Assembly (NCBI GenBank): GCA_009801015.1
Contig: VHZZ01005592.1
Span: 1-27,275, forward strand
Origin: Silene noctiflora
Lineage: Eukaryota; Streptophyta; Magnoliopsida; Caryophyllales; Caryophyllaceae
Direction: 5' to 3'
DNA length: 27,275 bases
Shown here: piece by piece, positions 10,080-19,500 of the stretch
How the letters are laid out: every line of letters begins with the position of its first letter
Numbering within the stretch: position 1 is the stretch's first letter
Notes under the pieces: generated by a model
Database searches by the model: none
Told to the model about the DNA's origin: nothing
Seen by the model: only the letters and a program-made list of their open reading frames with translations
Position numbers and translations under genes: made by a program

Positions 10080-10330
10080 ATTACTACTTTGTTATTTTGT
10101 CATGTCCAAAAATTATAGTGATATACTCTCCTTTTATAGGCTGTTTGAGGGAGTGTGGGACCTGAATATTGAATACCAAATCTTTATTATTAGGGTTTTT
10201 GTTGTAAAAATAAGAAAACGTGCATAAATTAATGGAAATCTAAGCCTTTACTCTCAAATTCATTTAACACCAGACATTCATCATCCAATGGGCTGCCCCT
10301 TATCGTATCATTCATATTTATGGCCAAGTA
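10080..10330 (-). promoter_or_regulatory. Promoter of gene A
   Basis: On the minus strand the order toward the gene is: the distal block around 10260-10300, the telo-box AAACCCTA (10191-10198), the TCP-type site GGTCCCAC (10155-10162), the TATA box TATAAAA (10132-10138), and then the ATG at 10017. The TATA-to-ATG spacing predicts a 5' leader of roughly 90 nt. The same elements in the same order occur in the copies at 5460, 11730 and 15550, so they have been kept through duplication. GGNCCCAC is the known class I TCP consensus, and AAACCCTA is the plant telo-box. The assignment to factors is inference. Confidence 0.75.
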
Positions 10331-10384
10331 CTGTATCAGACAATTTGAATCGTTAGATCAATACAAAAAAATTGGAGAGACGGT

Positions 10385-10769
10385 ATAAGAGTAGGCCTTG
10401 TTCTTTTCAACTTAACTGAACTTAACTAAACTTGATAATGAAACTAAACTGAACATAATTGAAGTACGTGTTAATTTGTAAAGAGATCAGCTTAGCTGAA
10501 CTGAATAAAAGTGAACTGAAATGATTTGAAATTAAATCCAAAATAACGTCTTATAATTATCCTAAACATAATATTGTCAAATTGGTTTAGATTGTTGTCA
10601 AATTTGATCATGACATCCTATTAGGTATTTCAATTGGTTTACCATAGTTTTAACTTTTAAGGGATTCATTATTTTTAGAGAGGATAGTAGTAAGGCGTCA
10701 TTGGATGGCATCAAAACTCAATACCACCCTGATTAATTATAAAATAGAAAAAATTAGAAAACTTAAAAA
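10385..10769. other. Intergenic repeat-like sequence
   Basis: The stretch 10396-10525 (CCTTGTTCTTTTCAACTTAA, then repeated AACTGAACTTAACT-like units) looks like the simple-repeat end of a plant MITE, but I cannot find its other end. No gene is seen in this interval. Confidence 0.35.
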
Positions 10770-11294
10770 AGTAAATTATAAATAACTCTTTTATATAATC
10801 GACTTTTTTGAAATAACCCTCTTTTATAGTTTTTTATTCAAGTAACTCCCTTTTAAAACTTGTTTTTACACAAATCAATACCTCTTTATCGGAATATGAC
10901 TTATTGTTGAATTTTCCGGCCAAAAATTCATTTTTCACTTACATAAGATGTTAAATTACTATTTTGCTCATTTACTCACTATATTATTCTTTAAAATAAG
11001 ACAAAACGACGAATTTATGCTTTGATTCTTCGTCGTTCATAGTCCATGATTTGAGTGTATTAGATTTAGAAAGGTTTGGAATTGGTCGCAGGTTATGAAA
11101 ACATAGTAGCGATGTAGGGTTACGTTATAGGTAAGGGTAAATTGATCAACTATAAAAAATAAATCTAGTTCCAGAGAAGAGGCATTGATTTGTTGAAAAA
11201 CAGGGTTTATAAGTGACTTATTTGGATAAAAAATTATGAAAGTGGGTTATTTCAAAAAAGTTAACTATATAAGGAGGTTATTTATAATTTACTC
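10770..11294. mobile_element. Element with about 115-bp terminal inverted repeats
   Basis: The left arm starts AGTAAATTATAAATAACTC and the right arm, reverse-complemented, starts GAGTAAATTATAAATAACCT. The arms stay alignable for about 115 bp (shared CTTTTTTGAAATAACCC and CAAATCAAT). A 10-bp direct repeat, AACTTAAAAA, flanks it at 10760-10769 and 11295-11304. Long arms and a 9-10 bp duplication suggest a Mutator-like non-autonomous element of about 525 bp. The interior (about 10900-11150) encodes nothing recognisable. Confidence 0.78.
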
Positions 11295-11500
11295 AACTTA
11301 AAAACTAGTTTATGTTATGGCGCCAAATACTAAAGGCTAATACAGTATTTTGCAACTTAGTGATTATTAGGAGAGATTTTAACTTGAAAATCATATCTAA
11401 AATTTCCTAAATTATTTGTGGAGTTTATTACACCCTCTTCTTCCTCCCTGTTTTGATTATCATATTTTCCTATAGTCCGTATTATAATTAGTATAACCAA

Positions 11501-11560
11501 TACTCCCTCCGTCCCGGTCATTTATTACTCATTTTAGGATTGAATTTGATGAGTAATTTG
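11501..11560 (+). mobile_element. Solo Stowaway-type end
   Basis: TACTCCCTCCGTCCCGGTCA is a typical Stowaway terminus after a TA. No matching right end occurs nearby, so this is a truncated copy, broken just upstream of PAO promoter relic 2. Positions 11305-11500 between the flanking elements show no gene. Confidence 0.55.
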
Positions 11561-11707
11561 ATATTGCATGTTCGGAATGAACTATATATCATCGATTATA
11601 TGGACATTTCAAGGTATTAGTAAGTTTGCACTCGAGCCCAAGTAACTCATGAATATCGTAAATTATACTATAAAATCACAAGACAGTTGTATGGTACGAT
11701 AACTTAC

Positions 11708-11960
11708 TATATTTGCAAAACAATATTATTAGTAAGTTTTATTTGTCGTGCCCATAGATCATTGTGGTACTCTCCTTTTATAACGTGTTTGAGAGAGTGT
11801 GGGACCTGAATACCAACCCTCCTTAGCATCTAGGGTTTGAAAAAAATTGAAAACGTACATGAATTATTAACAAGCAAAACCTTACACGTACGACATCATT
11901 TAACACCAGAAATTCATTATCCACTCATCTGGTTTTCGACGTATCACACATCGACACCTC
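11708..11960 (-). promoter_or_regulatory. Orphan A-type PAO promoter (relic 2)
   Basis: This carries the full set of elements seen before gene A on the minus strand: TATAAAA (11776-11782), GGTCCCAC (11799-11806), AAACCCTA (11831-11838) and the distal block containing CATTTAACACCAGAAATTCA. Homology extends on the gene side to a TTTGCAAAACAATATT block that in relic 1 lies just upstream of exon 1. Beyond that (about 11590-11707) there is no exon at all. It is thus a complete-looking promoter with no gene behind it. Distal similarity to the 5690-5960 region can still be followed in patches to about 12330. Confidence 0.72.
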
Positions 11961-12770
11961 ACACCTTACAATAATTTCAATAATAATGTTCAAATATAGG
12001 AGTGTCGGAAACTCCGACCCGAGTAACTCGTGATGAGTATCGTAAATTATACTATACAACCGTTATATAGCGCGATAATTTAAAAATGATCATTTTATGA
12101 TATAAATGTGACAACTTTTAACATAAATTAGTTACTCTTTAGTGTAAAATGATCACTTTTTATCTGTCGCACCATAAAACGATCTCACCCAATAGCTATT
12201 AATGATTGTCCCACAATTACCTTGGATTCATTTTATGTCAAGGACATGTTAAATTGAATGTAGGAGATTTTTGCTTTTTTTTTTTTATTATTAAATGGTT
12301 TGAGCTACATGTGCATGGTAAAACTTTCATGAGTATTACAATTTTTACTTTGTTAAATTTTCGCCCTTAATTTTTTGTTTTAAAATTGTCACTTTACTTT
12401 ATATAAAATGTATTACAATTTTAGACTTTAATAACACTAACATTTTCTGGTAATATTTCATTTCCCTATCCATATGGTTGATATAACGGGACTTCAAAAA
12501 TGTTTAGCGTCATAAATAAATTCGAATAAATAATAGAAATGCTAAAATTGCGATATATGGCTTAATTTAAATGAAACATCTATTTATATAAATATAAAAA
12601 ATCGGTCTCGAATACTGTTTTATCTTAACTTCGTCCTTGAATATATCCGTCTTAAATAATAATTTATGAAATTTAATGATAGAGTGCAAACTCATGTCCC
12701 TTATCGTTAGTGTACTGTGGACAGTGAACACTGGTGAAACAGAAGGTCCAACGAAAGGTATCGGAGCTTC
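11960..12770. other. Intergenic, distal promoter remnants only
   Basis: Patches (AATAATGTTCAAATATAGGA near 11985 and ATTAAATGGTTTGAGC near 12290) resemble the distal flank of relic 1 (5755 and 5875). No coding exon is seen. A short minus-strand reading frame at 12567-12794 runs into the next promoter relic and is chance. Confidence 0.45.
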
Positions 12771-12774
12771 CACA

Positions 12775-12940
12775 CATCGTTTAAAAACGTGCATGCATTA
12801 TTGGAAATCTAAGCATTTACTCTCAAAATCATTTAACACCGAAATTCAATAATATCGGTGGACTAGTTTGCCGTGTATTCATGTTCTGAATAATTGAAAA
12901 TTAAAGATAGGTCCAAAATCCAAATGTTGGACCCGAATAG
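12775..12940 (-). promoter_or_regulatory. Partial A-type PAO promoter (relic 3)
   Basis: The block AAAAACGTGCATGCATTATT through ATCATTTAACACCGAAATTC matches the distal half of the gene A promoter (10212-10280) and of relic 4 (15840-15900). Further distal similarity (TTGGACCCGAATAG) matches relic 4 near 15981. TATA, GGTCCCAC and telo-box are absent: the break lies just upstream of the telo-box. Confidence 0.62.
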
Positions 12941-14867
12941 TAATGAATAGTCCATCGATTTATAAAGAAAATCTTATATACGCTTATATTATCGAAATGA
13001 TAATTAAGAACTAAATTACTTCTCAAAATGGAATTAAATTAGAAATTTATGACATAATTATGTGTAAATTCATGTCATTAATGTTTGATTTTATGTTTGG
13101 CCTAACTACTTCCATCCAACTTTTTTGTTTTTTTTTTTTATTAACCTTAATATTTGTAAAATCATCATTTGAATATAAAGTCATTTAAAAAATTTATGTA
13201 ATCACTCGACAATTATACTAAAACTATATGATTGTCGTTCAAAATTATAATTTCGCACCCGTTGTCAAATCAAAATTATACGATAAATAAAAATAGTACA
13301 CGCCTATATTACAAAGTTTAAAATCGTCTTGTATATCAAAATTATGCCGATAAATCAAAAATTTTGGCTCTTTTGCGAAAAATAAAATGAGAAGTAGAAA
13401 ATATCTACTTCTACTTTTTGGGGTCAATAATAAGTTTTTGACTTATTAAAAATAGTTTTATATATTCCTAATTTATAGTGTTTGGCCTAACTTTAGCTTT
13501 TCAAGTTAGAAAAACACTCTTAAAGTCTGGCCAAACAACACCTTAAACTTTTTATTCCTTTTTTAGTACCTTAAATACAACCCTTAGGACTGTATTTATC
13601 GTTCTATTAAGTTGTATTAGGGTGGATTGTAAGGTTATTTATCACCTTGTCAATAATGAAAACTACACATCTACATTGGAGAGTTCATATTAATATCATA
13701 TTAATATCGTTACAACTCAATTAGAGCAATAGCAATAGTCGAACTTTACGAATGTGAACATTTAATATCACAAAGTGGAGTAGAAAGTTAAGTTTCACCT
13801 AAATTAGTTGTAAATGTTAATATTATAAATGATCCATGATACATAATTGCAAAGATATGATCAAAAAATTTGGACCACAATATGATATGAATATTGAGTG
13901 TACGTACGATCATGTAATCCACAATAAAATTTCTCTTAGTTTTCCCTCCAAAATGTATTCAACTCAATAGGGATACAATTAAAACTTTCTATTAATAAAC
14001 TATTATCTTTTCAATAAAATATAATTTTATTATAATTATAATTATACTCTAATCTTTTAATTAAATTCAAAATTATGATTTTTTTCATTATAATAAATAA
14101 AATTTTGATTTTTTTCATTATAATAAAATAAAATTGGTATTAAACTATAGACTATATGTTGCTAAATATTTTGCAATGCAATAATGATTACTTTAGAAAA
14201 TAAATTAACACATACTTATTATTATGTTCGTAACAAAATAAAAATAAAATTTGATTTTTTCCATTATAATAAAATAAAAATATCATTTTCTTTTCTAATA
14301 GTTATTATTGTTTTGGAAAATATAAAAGAAAAACAGGTAATGATGAATAGAAAAGTGTAATACGGCAAATAAAAATAAAAATAAATGGAATATATATTAT
14401 ATATTTGAAATTAACGTTGTTGAAAGGGGATCTTACTTATATTATACATTTATGGTATAAATAACGTGATATATAAAGGCTAAACATTTAGCCAATAATG
14501 AAAAGATTTCCAAATTAATTAGAGAAATTTATTCAAATTGTTATGTTGAACCTTCATGTGATAATTAGAAATTGTTCTTTTAACCCAAACTTTAAAAAAC
14601 TATGATTATGATACCAACAATGCACAATATAGCAAGTCAATACTCCTAAAACCCGTCTTGTATGTGAGATTTTATTATACCAACATGTAAATTAAACACA
14701 ACATTCAATATCCATAATATATAAGTCACATGCATTCCTCTGTATCACATTCATGTCATACATACTCGATTCTTTTACAATTTTACATCATCACTACGTA
14801 ATGCATCCCAACCAAATAATACTCATCACATCTCACCCATTTAAAACTCATAATAAACCTATCGCAA
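12941..14867. other. Intergenic, AT-rich, no gene seen
   Basis: A very AT-rich spacer. At 14060-14280 a unit around GATTTTTTTCATTATAATAA is present three times (about 14078, 14109 and 14252), a local repeat that may be transposon-derived. The segment 13612-13650 (TTAGGGTGGATTGTAAGG and onward) resembles 16052-16088 in the distal flank of relic 4, so the duplicated PAO flank may reach this far. No supported exon. Confidence 0.45.
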
Positions 14868-14989
14868 TTGATTGTCTTTGCAATTTCACACATCGGATTT
14901 TTTTCAAAGACCTCTCAACGGTGCGACCTCCAAATTATGTCTTGTGAATACGACCGACAATTCTATTTGTTGCCTCCAAAATTAAAAAG
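14868..14989 (-). pseudogene. PAO relic 4: deleted exon 2 fragment
   Basis: On the minus strand this matches the central part of gene A exon 2. The Leu-Ile-Leu-Glu stretch, the Arg-Ile-x-x-Arg-Ile-His-Lys-Thr region and the Asn-Pro/Ile-Ala-Lys-Thr-Ile region remain recognisable. A deletion of about 28 bases removes the coding for the GANWLHG segment, which is essential for FAD and substrate binding, and destroys the frame. The two exon ends and splice sites are not conserved. The A-type promoter at about 15540-16010 lies upstream on the same strand, so both probably derive from one decayed gene located between genes A and B. Confidence 0.8.
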
Positions 14990-15060
14990 GTGAGTCCATG
15001 TTACCTTTAGATTTGATGAGAGAGTAGTATATTTATATACTACATATATACGTTAATTAT

Positions 15061-15198
15061 ATATGTACTACATATATGTTACCAAAGTTGGCTGGTGTGA
15101 GTGGTAATGACTCTTATCTCTTAAACAAGTGGTTCAGGACCCCGAAGGAGATTGCCCCAGCTGTCGGTGGGGATACTCTTAATCAACAAAAAAAAAAT
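15061..15198 (+). mobile_element. tRNA-derived SINE with 17-bp target duplication
   Basis: A perfect 17-bp direct repeat, ATATATACGTTAATTAT, lies at 15044-15060 and 15199-15215. The insert carries a good pol III A box (TGGTGTGAGTGG, about 15092-15103), a B-box-like GTGGTTCAGGACC about 40 bases later, and an A-run at the 3' end (15188-15197). Together these are the hallmarks of a short plant SINE of about 138 bp. It inserted downstream (in gene orientation) of the relic 4 promoter. Confidence 0.75.
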
Positions 15199-15539
15199 AT
15201 ATATACGTTAATTATGTAGATACATAAAAAGCGATATATACCTCTTGGTTCCCTTACACTTATTATTACCATTATGACACATACATCTTTTTGTTAAGTT
15301 TTTTTTTTGATTTTCTTATCATGTACCTAGTGAGCATAACTTAGAAAAATCCTTATTAAAATTAGGAAAAATTTGTATTTTGAAGAGTTGTAACTATATA
15401 GGTAGTATTTTGAAGAAATTAGCATGTAGTATTTTGAAAAATCCTAAATATAATGGATAGTAGTATGCAAATTAGCCTTAAAATTAAAAATCAATGTTAT
15501 TAGTAATAAATTTTATTTAAATTGTCATGTTGAAAAATA

Positions 15540-16010
15540 GAACTAGACATTAGTACAGTAGTACTCCTTTTATAACCTTTTTTCAGTGAGTGTGGGACCC
15601 GAATATTAGATCTTTGTTAGGGTTTGTAAAAATTTGAAAACGTGAATAAAATCACAAATTCTCAATTATGATGGCCGATATCTGTCGTAAATTTGTGACG
15701 GGATCATTAAAACCTACATGGGAGGATAAAGACAAATCATTTGTAATTCCCTATGCATTTTACTTTTTGTCCTATCTACCCATGGGAATAATACTTGACC
15801 CGTTACAAGATATCCGTCGTAAGTGACACCTATTGGAATAAAATTATTGGAAATCTTAGCGTTATCCTCTCAAAAATCATTTAACACCGAACATTCATTA
15901 TCCGATGGAATAGTTTGCTATGTATCTAAATTCTAATCTTCTAAATAATTGCAAAGACATATCCAAATACACATAATGTAGGACCCGTATAAATTATGAT
16001 TAAACTCACA
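15540..16010 (-). promoter_or_regulatory. A-type PAO promoter (relic 4), split by a MITE
   Basis: Minus-strand order is the same as in gene A: distal block (15840-15905, TTTAACACCGAACATTCATT), telo-box AAACCCTA (15618-15625), GGTCCCAC (15592-15599), TATAAAA (15568-15574). A 183-bp MITE (15653-15835) separates the distal block from the proximal part. The only coding remnant downstream is the exon 2 fragment at 14868-14989; exon 1 was not found. Confidence 0.72.
15653..15835. mobile_element. MITE with 9-bp target duplication in relic 4 promoter
   Basis: A perfect 9-bp direct repeat, GAATAAAAT, flanks the insert at 15644-15652 and 15836-15844. Comparison with the gene A promoter (AAACGTGCATAAATTAATGG at 10213) shows an otherwise continuous sequence, so the insertion site is visible against an empty homologue. 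Internal arms are inverted repeats (GATATCTGTCGTAA against CGATATC/ACGACGGATATC-like sequence, and TACATGGGAGGATA against CATGGGTAGATA). It begins CACAAATTCTCA like the elements near 16117, 22807 and 23510. Confidence 0.82.
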
Positions 16011-16116
16011 TTTCTAAAGAAAATCATGTATACGATAAAATTATAATGGTTTATTAGGGTGGACAGTCAGAATATTATTTATCACCTTTTGAGTTATGAT
16101 TGACCCATTGTTATAT

Positions 16117-16255
16117 CACAAATTCTCATTGTTGATCGAAACTATCCGTCTAAAGCTGAAGATGGATAGTATCCTTTTTACAAAATGTAAGTGGATAGTG
16201 CAAGTGGGAGAGTCATTATCCGTCTTCACTCGAGTTTAAGTCTTACTGAGTGGAG
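16117..16255. mobile_element. Probable member of CACAAATTCTCA MITE family
   Basis: Starts CACAAATTCTCATTG and contains TATCCGTCTAAAGCTGAAG and ACAAAATGTAAGTGGATAGT, which match the elements at 22807-22941 and 23510-23694. The right border and target duplication are not clear, so the end is approximate. Confidence 0.6.
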
Positions 16256-16551
16256 GGATATTAATAAATTATTGGAGCTAGAAGGTTGCGTTTCAGACAG
16301 TCATTTCCGTCTGAAATAGAGAGGGAAAGTAATAAAGAGGATCCAAATTGATGTTGCATTTCTGGCACTTTAGTTGATCATTCAAAATGTAAATGAAAAA
16401 GGCATACAATACAATTAGCAGAATATTCCTAAACAGTACCTGAAAGTTGAAACATACTAAGGAGAACTACACAAACTAAGCAATCCCAACTCGAATTAAT
16501 CAAATAAACTTTCACTAATAAATGTATTTATTTGTCTGCGTAAAAGATGTC
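16256..16551. other. 3' flank of gene B
   Basis: No gene is seen. Just after the gene B stop codon there is a minus-strand AATAAA at 16527-16532, a possible polyadenylation signal, although it lies only about 20 nt past the stop and a more distal signal may be used. Confidence 0.4.
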
Positions 16552-19500
16552 TTAACACGTTTTCTTCTTAAGACAGTTGATTACAGTCCTAGCCGTGTCA
16601 CCACCTGCAACATGCAACATTATTGTTTAGGAATTTTCGCATTTTCTAAAATGATTTTTTTTTTAAAAAATAAGACGATATACAAGAATCGGAGATAATA
16701 GGAAAATTGAATTTTAAAAAGTCGAAAAAGGTAACCTGCATAAAATGCACCATCGGCGTAACCAAAAAGTCTAGGGTGGGTGTGTTCTCCTGTAAAGTAG
16801 ACTCTTCCAAAGGGAGCCTGCACAAATAAGACCGTCTTAATCGGAATATTTCGTTTTTAAATAATTAAGTTCATTAACCCGTACAAAGTACAGGCTTTCA
16901 AACTAGTACAGTAAAAATATTTATATAAAACCGTTTTGATTGGAACATACCCTCAACTGGTCATGGCGCTCCTGAGTGTAGCCAACGGGCCAGTTAGTGA
17001 AACAACCGCGGTAGAACCGATCAGATTTCCATCTAGGAATCATAATATTAGTTGCATCAGGAATGTGGTTTCCAAACATTTTTCTTAACACCTCCATTGC
17101 TTCGGCTTTCGTTTCCTCGTCCGATTGTTGCTCCACCCTAATAGACTCGTCATCGGCCACGGTCACAAACATGATGTTTGATCCTGGATACTCGTTCTCT
17201 AAATGCTGCATTTTTCATTATTATTCCAATAATCGATGTTATTTCACGGGACCATTGTGATACCCATACTATTTACCATACTTTTAAAAAGTAAAAGTGA
17301 ATGAATAATGGGCGCATCTCGACTAAAAATACGACAACACTCGTAAATACAATAATTTACGAAGTACAAATCATGATAAAATATATACAGTACAAAAATT
17401 ATGTCTGTCGTCAGACGGGTAGACCCGGTTTGTCTCCCTTACGACTATCGTAAGTTATTTTGGAGGAAAAATGACCATTTTTTAATATAATGTGATTATT
17501 GTTTGTTATTTTATATTTTATCATAAAATAGTTAGGTGTGTATACCTGCCAGATAGCGTAATAACCTCGCCTTTCATGAATATACATGAAAAATTCAGTG
17601 CCGTTGCTTGAAGGCCAGAATTTTTGAGGAAACTTTAAAAATATTTTGGTGTAAATTCCAATGCTAAACTCTGAGATTGCACGCCTTTTCCACATCTGTT
17701 TTGTTTAATTCCAAATAAACCATCATTAGTACAAAGACAAAATTATGGGGTACCTAAAACTTTAATGAATCGCGCATATTCTTGTTTAAAACGGGTATAT
17801 CCATCTTAAACACGAAACTGCATAGACTTACTGGAAGCTTTGGGGTAAAACTGATAAGGTCACTCTGCAAGACACCAAGGCTTGGGGATAAGATGACAGT
17901 TTTAGCTTGGTATTGCTTCCCATCTTCTGTTTTTACTGTTACCCCACTTTTTGACTGCTTAATCTCTCTAACAACCTGCATCGTTAACAAATTACAGTAT
18001 AAGAGACGGTCGTACAGCGGTACAGACAGTGATCGCTTTTGGTAAAAAGCGATCATTTTATGTTAAAATACGGATAATTTTATGTTAAATATAGTACTGT
18101 AATCACAAATGATAGTCCAATGTGAGTCTGTCATCTGGTGAAGCTATCTCATTTTCCGAAATTTTAATGTGAAACGGACCATGTATATCGGTTGCATTGT
18201 AGTTATACCTGATTAAACTTAACCCTAGGGTCGTTTATCGAACCCCTGCGGTAGGAAATGAATTGCTTGGCAAGAAGATGAACTAAGCTCTCAAAACCTC
18301 TTGAATCAGCTACAAAGTATGAATTTTCACCGTAATCATGTGATTCCGCCATCGGAACGACATGTCGTAAACTTGTTACTCTTGGTGCTTCTGCTTGTTC
18401 TCCATCAAATGTGAAGAAGTCCACCATTTTTTCTAAGTTTGTTTTTGGGTCCCTGCCATTAATCAATTTAATGTCATTTTTCAAGGTCATATATATATAT
18501 ATATCAGCGGTTTTATACGAGTTTTTGTCGGATTAAATTTTACGAGGATTACAGATGACGTCTTTCCTAAGATGTTGTCCAAGAAAATGTTTATCGTTAT
18601 GTTGAATTAACTCGATCAAATAATATGTTGACATGTTGTACACTTGTAAATTTATCATAGATGGACAATACGTACAATTTATGAAATTTAGACAGGTCGA
18701 GCTTGGACCCGCTATCTAACATATGTAACTCCTTATATGTGTTAGGTTCGAGACTTGGCTATTCCAAACCCGTATTTAATCGTCTTTAATGAAAGAGTTA
18801 CACTAAAAAAAAGTTCAATCAATTGCTATCTGACATTATTGAATATGAAACATATCATTTTTATCAATCAAACACAATTGTACCAACCCTAGCTAATGTT
18901 TCCATTTCTTCACTACACGTCTACATGCAATTTATTAGTGGGGCCAATTTGCCAAACAAATGGTTATTTAAGACGATTTTATCCGTTTTAAGTTTAAAAC
19001 AGGTTGACTAGTATAAATAAGACAAAAACAGAATACATCGATAAAAATAATAGAACCCTTTGTTTTAAATGTTCGAGTGGGATAATATTTGACTCGTTGT
19101 GAAAGAACATACGTTTTGTGGAGACGTTCCAAGTCGAGAATAGACAAATCATCCTGATTATTTCCATTGTTTGCATTTAACATCTTTGAAAATTTGGCAC
19201 CAAAACTCTCTGTTTCTTCAACTTTGGTAAAAGCAGCATCCACTTCTTCTGGACTATACTTTCCACCCCTAGCAAATTACACAACATAAATATTACAATA
19301 CTGGTATACATCCGCGCGAATGCGCGGTTTTTAGATAGAAATATTAAAGAAAAGAACAATTATACAACTGATATTTAATACAATTTGAAATTTAATTGTA
19401 AAATTTATTATTATTAATGTTTTGTATATCGATGGAAAAAAGAAAGTTCTGTATAATCTAGTTGTAATATAATATAATAAAAGTCCAATTACAGATATAA

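Noticed and set aside
13245..13427. 60-codon minus-strand reading frame
   Set aside because: Low-complexity, aromatic-rich translation typical of AT-rich noncoding DNA.
15092..15145. Functional tRNA gene
   Set aside because: Only A/B-box-like motifs are present, with no cloverleaf; the 17-bp duplication and A-run show a SINE.
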